Shown: positions 1 through 6,280 of the stretch, one piece after another
Numbering within the stretch: the first letter of the stretch is position 1
How the letters are laid out: every line of letters starts with the position of its first letter
DNA from: Planctomyces sp.
Lineage (GTDB): Bacteria; Planctomycetota; Planctomycetia; Planctomycetales; Planctomycetaceae
Assembly: GCA_005791255.1 (NCBI GenBank)
Contig: SXXK01000322.1
Location: forward strand, 1 to 34,984
Length of the DNA: 34,984 nucleotides
Direction: 5' to 3'
Program-made: the position numbers and the translations under genes
Notes under the pieces: model-generated
Databases searched by the model: none
What the model was told of the DNA's origin: nothing
The model's input: the letters and a program-made list of their open reading frames with translations, nothing else

Positions 1-470
1 ACGCTGACTGCCACGCACTGCAGTACCATTGTCAGTTTCCCGATGAAGCTGGCGGAAAAGTCCTTACCTTCTTTTTCGAGGATACCGCGGAGGCTGGAGA
101 CGAACATTTCCCGGCCGATGATGATGATGACCATCCAGGCGCGGACGCCGGAATCCGGCAGTGTCTGGTGTTCCAGCAGAAACACGAAGGTCCCGCAGAC
201 GATGACTTTATCGACGAAAGGATCAAGGATGCGGCCGAGTACAGTGATCTGTTTGTTGCGTCGGGCGACGTAGCCGTCGAGGGCGTCGGTGGAGGCAGCG
301 AAGATGAACAGGATGGCTGCGGGAATCCACTGGCTGGTGAGGGCAATCATGGCAAACAGGCCGAAGGCCAGCAGCAGTCGGGTGCCGGTGATCAGATTTG
401 GCAGATTGAGTGCGTGACGTCCCAGAACGGCGGTGCGTTCAGCTGTGGATGCGGCCGGGGAAGGATTCAT
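1..470 (-). CDS. pgsA: CDP-diacylglycerol--glycerol-3-phosphate 3-phosphatidyltransferase, C-terminally cut by window edge
   Basis: This membrane enzyme makes phosphatidylglycerophosphate from CDP-diacylglycerol and glycerol-3-phosphate, the committed step to phosphatidylglycerol. Reading the reverse strand from the ATG at 468-470 gives 156 residues before the window ends. The N-terminus has the family-typical NLPNLITGTRLLLA stretch (residues 22-35). The complete CDP-alcohol phosphotransferase signature follows: D62, D65-G66, A69-R70, then eight residues to G79, D83 and D87, all with exact family spacing. Hydrophobic segments around residues 32-60, 89-98 and 112-119 fit membrane helices. An in-frame ATG six codons upstream (486-488) could also be used, and neither start has a clear Shine-Dalgarno. 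The missing part should be roughly the last quarter of a normal PgsA of about 180-200 residues. The gene is divergent from the MFS gene. Confidence 0.93.
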   Translation of the reverse strand, partial: MNPSPAASTAERTAVLGRHALNLPNLITGTRLLLAFGLFAMIALTSQWIPAAILFIFAASTDALDGYVARRNKQITVLGRILDPFVDKVIVCGTFVFLLEHQTLPDSGVRAWMVIIIIGREMFVSSLRGILEKEGKDFSASFIGKLTMVLQCVAVS

Positions 471-852
471 ATCGGGAAGCACACACATGAGGAGACACTG
501 ATTGCAGGTGCCGGCTGCAAAAACCTGCAGCGGGCGCTGTGGGTATCCTGTCATTCGGCTGCTCATTTCACAAACGCGACGGTGAAAAAAGCGGTGTTTC
601 GGCTGAAATCCCGGGGATCCGGAATTGTTGATTTTTTGCAACAGGGGCTCAGGGTCGCGCTGTTTGTTCAGGGGATCGGTGAATCAGTATGGAAAGGGCT
701 GGCGTTGCGGATGCCGTCTGATCTCAGGTTTCTGAGGGTTGGTTGGTTGAACGATTGCCACGGATCTGACACAGTGTTCTGAGAAAATCTGCAGCCCTGA
801 CTCCGGGGCTGTTCAGGACTCCACCCCTTCGCTGCATTCAGGAGCGATTTGC
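471..852. other. Intergenic region between divergent pgsA and MFS gene
   Basis: About 380 bases carry no gene I can support. ORFs that cross it are antisense extensions of neighbouring genes. The only site I trust is the AGGAG before the MFS start. Possible weak promoter elements (TTGTTC at 664-669 with TATGGA at 688-693, 18 bases apart, plus strand) match the sigma-70 consensus poorly and are not called. Confidence 0.6.
840..844 (+). promoter_or_regulatory. Ribosome binding site that decides a TTG start
   Basis: AGGAG lies eight bases upstream of TTG at 853-855. No ATG or GTG lies in frame near it, so this site is the reason for accepting TTG as the initiation codon of the MFS transporter. 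Confidence 0.6.
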
Positions 853-2373
853 TTGCACGCCGATATTCCCACCTCCGGGCCCGATTCTTCCGCAACTGTT
901 CACACCGGCCCGTGGTACCGTGCCTTGAACCGGTATCACTGGTTTGTGCTGGTGGTGTCGGCACTGGGCTGGTTGTTTGACTGTCTGGACCAGCAACTGT
1001 TCATTCTGGCTCGACCGGCCGCGATGAAGGATCTGCTGAGCCATATCACAGATATGAAGCTGCTGGAAAGTGAATCCCAGAAGTACGGTGACATTGCCAC
1101 GTCGGTATTTATCGCCGGCTGGGCGACGGGCGGGCTGATTTTCGGGATGCTGGGGGATCGGATTGGTCGTGCGAAGACGATGCTGATCACGATTCTGATG
1201 TATTCGCTGTTCACGGGGCTCAGTGCATTGTCCGTCAGCGTTTACGACTTTGCCTTTTACCGATTTCTGACGGGTTTGGGTGTGGGCGGTGAGTTTGCGG
1301 TGGGAGTGGCTCTGGTGGCGGAGGTGATGCCTGCGGTGGCTCGACCTTACGCTCTGTCGCTGCTGCAGGCGCTGTCTGCCTTCGGGAACATCAGTGCGGC
1401 TCTGATCAATCTGGGTCTGGGAGTGGCCGAGGGTGAGGGTTTTGTGACCAGTCCGTGGCGGATCATGTTCTGCATTGGGGCGTTGCCGGCACTGCTGACG
1501 ATTGTGATTCGCAGGAATCTTAAGGAGCCTGAGGCGTGGCAGCGGAGTCGTGCTGAGGGCAGGGTGGTGTCGACGACCGAGACCTATCGCGAGCTGTTTG
1601 GTCATCCGGTGTGGCGGCGACACGCGCTGCTGGGTTTGGCTCTGGCGTGTTCGGGGGTGATCGGACTGTGGGCGGTTGGTTTTTATGTGCCCGACCTGAC
1701 TCGTACGGTGCAGACGAAGCCGGTGACAGCAGCCATTTATGCGTCTGAGATTCAGGCGGCGGAGACTGCCGGCGATACAGTTCGGGTGGCCGCACTGAAG
1801 CAGGTGCAGGAGGCGCTGGCGGCCAATCAGCTGGAGGGTCTGAGCAGTGAGCTGCAGGCTGTGAAAAAGTCGGTGGATCCGAAGATCAAGGGACGACTGA
1901 CGTATTATCAGAGCTTCAGTTCGATTGCGATCAACATTGGAGCGTTCTGCGGGATGTTTGGTTTTGGAGCGTTGTCGCAGCGGATTGGTCGCAAGCCCAC
2001 ATTTGCCATTGCTCTGGTGGCAGCCTTTGTTTCCACGGTGACGGTGTTCTGGACTCTGCAGGATCTTTGGCAGATCTTTGTGCTGGTGCCGATTATGGGC
2101 TTCTGTCAGTTGAGTCTGTTTGGCGGCTATGCGGTGTATTTCCCCGAGCTGTTTCCGACTCGACTGCGGTCCACGGGGGTGAGTTTCTGCTACAACGTGG
2201 GGCGATTTGTGGCTGCGGTGGGACCGCTGGTGAAGTTGTGGCTGAATGAGGTCTTTAAGGAGACGGCTGAGCCACTGCGGTATGCTGGTGTCACGATGTG
2301 TCTGGTCTTTTTGGTGGGTCTGGTGGTACTGCCGTTCCTTCCGGAGACTCAGGGCAAGCCGTTGCCGGAGTGA
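853..2373 (+). CDS. MFS transporter, metabolite:H+ symporter type, with a large periplasmic loop
   Basis: This is a 506-residue inner-membrane carrier of the major facilitator superfamily. The loop 2-3 motif A is present (GMLGDRIGRAKT, about residues 98-109), and a shortened copy occurs in the second half (SQRIGRKPT). GLGVGGEFAVGVALVAE (about 141-157) and YFPELFPTRLRSTG near the C-terminus resemble the sugar-porter, aromatic-acid and sialate:H+ symporter branches. The substrate is not readable from sequence. An odd feature is that residues about 281-350, after the seventh membrane segment, form a polar, Ala/Gln/Glu-rich stretch of about 70 residues predicted to lie outside the cytoplasm. Most MFS proteins have only a short turn there. 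The TTG start is chosen for its AGGAG. The gene leads a closely spaced set with the metalloprotease-like gene 29 bases downstream and the GntP permease. Confidence 0.88.
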   Translation: MHADIPTSGPDSSATVHTGPWYRALNRYHWFVLVVSALGWLFDCLDQQLFILARPAAMKDLLSHITDMKLLESESQKYGDIATSVFIAGWATGGLIFGMLGDRIGRAKTMLITILMYSLFTGLSALSVSVYDFAFYRFLTGLGVGGEFAVGVALVAEVMPAVARPYALSLLQALSAFGNISAALINLGLGVAEGEGFVTSPWRIMFCIGALPALLTIVIRRNLKEPEAWQRSRAEGRVVSTTETYRELFGHPVWRRHALLGLALACSGVIGLWAVGFYVPDLTRTVQTKPVTAAIYASEIQAAETAGDTVRVAALKQVQEALAANQLEGLSSELQAVKKSVDPKIKGRLTYYQSFSSIAINIGAFCGMFGFGALSQRIGRKPTFAIALVAAFVSTVTVFWTLQDLWQIFVLVPIMGFCQLSLFGGYAVYFPELFPTRLRSTGVSFCYNVGRFVAAVGPLVKLWLNEVFKETAEPLRYAGVTMCLVFLVGLVVLPFLPETQGKPLPE

Positions 2374-2402
2374 ACTCCGTCGGGTGGCAGGCAGGTGAGC
2401 AG

Positions 2403-3782
2403 ATGGAATGTGCAGCGCGGGAGATAACCGGCGGTCGATATGTCCGGCTGCTGAGTTTTGTGGTTCAGGCGATCCTGTTGCTGGCTGTTGAGCCACTGCT
2501 GGCGCAGGTTCGGCTGTCGGACGATCGTCCGTCGCTGGATGTGGCGGCACTGGAAGCGGCTGGTCTGAAGGTGTATCGGTCGCGGCATCTGGTGCTGGTC
2601 TCTGATGCTCCGACTGAGCAGTGTCAGGAGCTGCCGGCGCTGGTCGATCGTTTTTATCCGGCGCTGCAGCAGACGCTGGGTCCGCTGTCACCGGCAGCAG
2701 ATGGTGCGGAGTTTCAGGTGACGGGTTACCTGATGGACGCGCGGGAGCGATTTCAGCAGGCCGGGGTGCTGCCGGATGGTGAGTTTGTGATTCGTCACGG
2801 TCGTCATCTGGGGTATCAGTTCTGGATGAACAACCAGCCGTCCGACTATTATCGACGTCATTTGCTGCTGCATGAGTTGGTGCACTGTTATTTGATGTGC
2901 GAGCACGGGATGCGGGACATTCCGCCTCTGTGGTATACGGAGGGTGTTGCTGAGATGCTGGCGACGCATCGGCTGCAGCCGCTGCGGTTTGGGATACTGC
3001 CGGATCAGTTGACTGGTTTTGAGGGCTGGGGTCGGATTGCGGAGCTGCGTCGTCGTCCTGTTGAGGCCGGGGGAGGAGTGGCTGAGGGTGTGCTGCTGGA
3101 TGACGTGCTGAATCCTGCCAGCCGGATTTTTCTGTCTGACCTGCGGTATGCGCAGGGATGGGGTCTGGTGTGGCTGCTGCGGAATCATCCTGAGCTGCAG
3201 CGCCCGTTTGCGGGATTGTTCAGGGTCCGCACGCGGGCTCAGTTTGATGCGGCGACGGCGGGAATTTCGAGGGAGCAGCTGCAGCGACTGGGTGTTGTGT
3301 GGCAGTTAATGCTGGATTCGTGGGAGGAGGGCTTTGATCCGGAGCGGTCGTTTCCTCCGCTGGCACCGGAGTGGCGGTTGTGGTCGGAGGATTCGGCTCG
3401 GCCGCAGCAGGTGCAGGTGCAGGCGGAGCAGGGCTGGCAGCCGAGTGGATACTGGTTTGATGTGGAGACGCGAATTCGGCTGTCGGCGGGAGGTCGGAGT
3501 GTGCTGCAGCCGGCGGGAGAGAATGGTGCGCGGGCCTGGGAATCGGAGCCTGCGGGAATTACGATCGACTATGCGCAGGGGCGGCCTTTGGGTGAGTTGC
3601 AGGCGGTGCTGGTGCAGCGGAAACCGAGCGTTTTGCCTGAGCGGATTTCGGTGGGTGCGGGGAGTGAGCTGCGTGTGTCTGCGGGCAGTGAGCTGTGGTT
3701 GCGGATCAATGATTTTGAAGGTCAGCGGCGGGGGAATTCCGGGGCTTATCAGGTGCGGCTGCAGTCGGTATCGGATCGCTGA
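2403..3782 (+). CDS. Secreted gluzincin-like (peptidase MA/DUF1570-type) metalloprotease-like protein
   Basis: A 459-residue exported protein. The ATG at 2403 is chosen because it puts a hydrophobic signal peptide (LLSFVVQAILLLAVEPLLA, about residues 16-34) directly at the N-terminus. The longer in-frame ORF from 2298 would bury it and overlap the MFS gene. HELVH at residues 157-161, followed by E180 in the sequence YTEGVAEML, is the HExxH plus downstream Glu pattern of gluzincin zinc peptidases. The EG-x-AE form is typical of the MA-like family found in planctomycetes as DUF1570. The C-terminal 50 residues end in WLRINDFEGQRRGNSGAYQV, which looks like a small beta-sandwich (lectin- or PPC-like) tail. 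The natural substrate is unknown. It sits between two transporter genes and is probably cotranscribed with them. Confidence 0.75.
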   Translation: MECAAREITGGRYVRLLSFVVQAILLLAVEPLLAQVRLSDDRPSLDVAALEAAGLKVYRSRHLVLVSDAPTEQCQELPALVDRFYPALQQTLGPLSPAADGAEFQVTGYLMDARERFQQAGVLPDGEFVIRHGRHLGYQFWMNNQPSDYYRRHLLLHELVHCYLMCEHGMRDIPPLWYTEGVAEMLATHRLQPLRFGILPDQLTGFEGWGRIAELRRRPVEAGGGVAEGVLLDDVLNPASRIFLSDLRYAQGWGLVWLLRNHPELQRPFAGLFRVRTRAQFDAATAGISREQLQRLGVVWQLMLDSWEEGFDPERSFPPLAPEWRLWSEDSARPQQVQVQAEQGWQPSGYWFDVETRIRLSAGGRSVLQPAGENGARAWESEPAGITIDYAQGRPLGELQAVLVQRKPSVLPERISVGAGSELRVSAGSELWLRINDFEGQRRGNSGAYQVRLQSVSDR

Positions 3783-3821
3783 GGCAGCCGGCAGTGGAAC
3801 GAGGATGCGGGGACTGAACTG

Positions 3822-5204
3822 ATGCTGGGAATTGTGGCGATTCTGGCTTCGCTGACGCTGCTGATGCTGCTGGCTTATCGGGGGGCGAGTGTGATTGCAC
3901 TGGCTCCAGTGTGCCTGCTGCTGGCGGTGGCAGCGGATCCGGGGACACCGCTGCTGGCCGGGTATACTCAGGTGTTCATGCCGGGTGTTGGTCGTTTTAT
4001 CGCTCAGTATTTTCCGTTGTTTCTGCTGGGTGCGGTGTTTGGTCGTCTGATGGAGGCGTCGGGGTCAGCGCGGCGGATTGCGGTGTTTATTACTGAGCTG
4101 CTGGGTGCGGAGCGAGCGGTACTGGCGGTGGTGCTGACATGTGCTGTGCTGACGGGCGGGGGGGTATCGTTGTTTGTGGTGGTGTTTGCGGTGCAGCCGA
4201 TAGCCGATTATCTGTTTCGTCGGGCGGATGTCCCGCGGCGTCTGATTCCGGCCGCGATTGCTTTGGGTTCATTCACATTCACGATGACGGCGCTGCCGGG
4301 GACAGTGCAGTTACCCAATCTGATACCGATGCAGTGGTTTGGTACGACGGCGTTTGCAGCTGCGGGGCCAGGTTTGGCGGCATCGGTGGCGATGTTTGCG
4401 GCGGGCATGTTGTGGCTGGGTCGTCGGGTGCGTGCTGCGCAGGAGCGGGGTGAGGGTTACGGGGCAGGGCGGGTTGAGCAGGCAGAAGTGGCGGTCGGTG
4501 CCGGGCAGATGCCGGGCACTGTGGCTGCGTTTGCTCCGATTTTGTGTGTGATAGTGGCCAACTTTGTGTTGTCGCAGTGGGTACTGCCGCGAGTGGATGC
4601 GGGTTATCTGGCGGATGCGAAGTTTGGCGGGACGACTTTGGCGAAGGTTTTGGGAACGTGGTCGGCGCTGCTGTCGATGCTGCTGGCGATTGGGTTGTCG
4701 ACTCTGTTGTTTGGCAGATCCGTGCGGGTTGTGAATGAGTGGCTGGGCGAAGGAGCGAAGTCTTGTCTGCTGCCGGTGTTCAATACGGCGACGGAGTATG
4801 GTTATGGGACGACGATAGCGTCGCTGGCGGGGTTTGCGGCGATTCGGGACTGGCTGAGTTCGTTGAGTCCGGGGAATCCGCTGGTCTCGGAAGCGGTGAC
4901 GGTGAACATTTTGGCGGGCATCACCGGGTCAGCCTCGGGCGGATTGAGTCTGGCATTGGAGTCGATGGGGAAGATCTACGCGGCGCAGGCGGAGGCGGGT
5001 TTGGCGGATCCGGAGCTGCTGCATCGGGTGGCGGCGATGTCGTGTGGTGGTTTGGACAGTTTGCCGCACAACGGTGCGCTGATTACGCTGCTGATGATCT
5101 GTCGCTGTACTCACCGTGAGAGTTATCCGGATGTGGCGGTGGTGACGGTGCTGATTCCGCTGGCGGCAACGGCGCTGGTGGTGTTGTACGGGGCGGGTCT
5201 GTAA
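3822..5204 (+). CDS. GntP-family permease (gluconate/organic acid:H+ symporter type)
   Basis: A 460-residue polytopic membrane protein with about 12-13 hydrophobic segments. Sequences such as TGGGVSLFVVVFAVQPIA, the ALPGTVQLPNLIP segment, FGTTAFAAAGPG and ITGSASGGLSL match the GntP permease fold, including the Gly/Ser-rich re-entrant stretches near both ends and the SLPHNGALITLL ending. Family members import gluconate, other sugar acids or hydroxy acids with protons, and the precise substrate cannot be assigned. The ATG lies 39 bases after the metalloprotease stop on the same strand, which supports cotranscription with the two preceding genes. No strong Shine-Dalgarno is present; GAGGATG lies about 20 bases upstream. 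The gene ends 11 bases from the stop of the convergent methyltransferase. Confidence 0.85.
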   Translation: MLGIVAILASLTLLMLLAYRGASVIALAPVCLLLAVAADPGTPLLAGYTQVFMPGVGRFIAQYFPLFLLGAVFGRLMEASGSARRIAVFITELLGAERAVLAVVLTCAVLTGGGVSLFVVVFAVQPIADYLFRRADVPRRLIPAAIALGSFTFTMTALPGTVQLPNLIPMQWFGTTAFAAAGPGLAASVAMFAAGMLWLGRRVRAAQERGEGYGAGRVEQAEVAVGAGQMPGTVAAFAPILCVIVANFVLSQWVLPRVDAGYLADAKFGGTTLAKVLGTWSALLSMLLAIGLSTLLFGRSVRVVNEWLGEGAKSCLLPVFNTATEYGYGTTIASLAGFAAIRDWLSSLSPGNPLVSEAVTVNILAGITGSASGGLSLALESMGKIYAAQAEAGLADPELLHRVAAMSCGGLDSLPHNGALITLLMICRCTHRESYPDVAVVTVLIPLAATALVVLYGAGL

Positions 5205-5215
5205 AGGAGTGATGC

Positions 5216-5962
5216 TTACGGCTGAGCATGTTTGCGGAGGATGAACAGCTGGAAGTCGCCGGCGGGCTGGCTGAGTGGTTGTCCGTGTGTGTCAAGGCCC
5301 TGGACATCGTAGCCGCGTTCGCGTGCGAGGTACCAGAATTTCCGGGGTGCGCTGCGACCTCCGTCTCCAAGCCAGCAGACTCCGCCTGGTGCCAGCATTT
5401 GATCCAGCAGTTGCAGCAGGGGTTCGAAGGCGGAGGTTTGGTAGAGCAGGTCGCAGCCGATGATGACTGGCCAGGTGGTGTTTTCGGGGCGGCGCCAGTC
5501 CAGCAGTTGAGCGGTGAAGTTGTGGCAGTGGTTTAATTCGGCGTTGCGTGCTGCCAGTACAACGGCGCGGTGTTCGTAGTCGGTGAAGGTGACGAGGTGT
5601 CCGCGTCGCAGAGCGGCCAGTCCGACGATGCCTGTGCCGCAGCCCAGCTCAAGTACTCGAGTGCCGGCCGGCCAGTCGGCCTGCAGGACGGCGGCGATCA
5701 TGGGGATGGCAGCAGGCCAGACGAAGGCCCAGTAGGGCATGCGGTCATCAGTGGTGGCGGCGGTGCTGGCGGAGGGTTCGTCGAGCAGGGCATTTGGGTC
5801 GGCGGGCAGCAGCAGCTGCCATGTCTGGCCGGCTGTATCGAGGGTACCGCGGACCCAGCCGCCGGGCAGTGGAAACGGTCCGTCGGCAGCGGTGACTCCC
5901 GGGTCCTGGTCCGGTCGGCGGGGGATCAGTTCGGTGCGGAGGTTGACAGATTGGGGGATCAT
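5216..5962 (-). CDS. Class I SAM-dependent methyltransferase (METTL/Methyltransf_16-like)
   Basis: A 248-residue cytosolic protein. The SAM-binding motif I is VLELGCGTGIVGLAAL (residues 103-118), with an acidic residue at the end of the next strand (FTDYE, D128) and the DWRRP (155-159) and CDLLYQ (170-175) blocks. MPYWAFVWPAA before motif I is characteristic of the methyltransferase-16/ETFB-lysine-methyltransferase-like branch, which modifies protein lysines or other nitrogens. The true acceptor here is unknown. The start at 5960-5962 is chosen because residues upstream in the longer frame (to 6613) are Arg/Gln/His-rich antisense to the DUF1549 gene and are not protein-like. No Shine-Dalgarno is apparent. 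The gene is convergent with the GntP permease and divergent from the 6.3 kb cluster. Confidence 0.82.
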   Translation of the reverse strand: MIPQSVNLRTELIPRRPDQDPGVTAADGPFPLPGGWVRGTLDTAGQTWQLLLPADPNALLDEPSASTAATTDDRMPYWAFVWPAAIPMIAAVLQADWPAGTRVLELGCGTGIVGLAALRRGHLVTFTDYEHRAVVLAARNAELNHCHNFTAQLLDWRRPENTTWPVIIGCDLLYQTSAFEPLLQLLDQMLAPGGVCWLGDGGRSAPRKFWYLARERGYDVQGLDTHGQPLSQPAGDFQLFILRKHAQP

Positions 5963-6169
5963 CGTCGGCGGTTGGGACTGAGTGGACAAAACAGCAGATG
6001 GCAATAACCGCCGTGTCCGGCAGAGTCGGCGGTCAGATGCCTGTGTGTGGGGGAAATGCCGGGTGTTTTGCGAAGAAATCCTTACGAATGTCCGATTTCC
6101 TGAAAAGTCAGCCGGCCCCACAGCCTGCGATTTTCCCGCCAGAATCGCTACGGGTTCCCTGATTTCCGC

Positions 6170-6199
6170 GTGACACTGGAACGTTGATTTTGCTAGGCT
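6170..6199 (+). promoter_or_regulatory. Candidate sigma-70-type promoter of the DUF1549-ldhA cluster
   Basis: GTGACA (6170-6175) and TAGGCT (6194-6199) are separated by 18 bases, with a TGC immediately before the -10 box as in extended -10 promoters. The predicted start near 6206 would leave a leader of about 75 bases before the ATG at 6281. The same GTGACA/TAG-type box pair occurs at 21934-21962. Confidence 0.42.
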
Positions 6200-6220
6200 G
6201 GGGTGTTCCGCGAGTCTCTC

Positions 6221-6238
6221 GGGCACCTGCCCTTTTTT
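6221..6238 (+). terminator. Leader hairpin followed by T6 (attenuator-like)
   Basis: GGGC-ACCT-GCCC (6221-6232), possibly extended by an A-T pair, is followed directly by six T residues (6233-6238). It lies between the candidate promoter and the DUF1549 start, 42 bases before the ATG. The stem is short, so it may be a weak attenuator or only a pyrimidine-rich leader. Confidence 0.35.
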
Positions 6239-6280
6239 CTGCGTGTTTGTGTTCTCCACCTTCCTGCCTGCTGGTTCGTC

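Larger units (their letters stand above)
5963..6280. other. Divergent intergenic region between methyltransferase and DUF1549 cluster
   Basis: About 318 bases. They contain the candidate plus-strand promoter (6170-6199) and a leader hairpin with T-tract (6221-6238) described separately. A 63-codon GTG-start frame at 5982-6173 has no ribosome binding site and no recognisable domain, so I do not call it a gene. I see no convincing promoter for the methyltransferase. Confidence 0.55.

Noticed and set aside
168-782. 204-codon plus-strand frame over pgsA and the following gap
   Set aside because: Mostly antisense to the conserved catalytic region of pgsA; Gly/Gln-rich with no domain.
838-2691. 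617-codon minus-strand frame opposite the MFS gene
   Set aside because: It is dominated by Arg, His, Gln, Pro and Ser with no domain, and lies exactly antisense to a clear transporter. Long antisense frames arise here because the plus strand is poor in the complements of stop codons.
5982-6173. 63-codon GTG-start frame in the divergent region
   Set aside because: No ribosome binding site, no signal peptide or domain, and it ends at the candidate promoter of the cluster.
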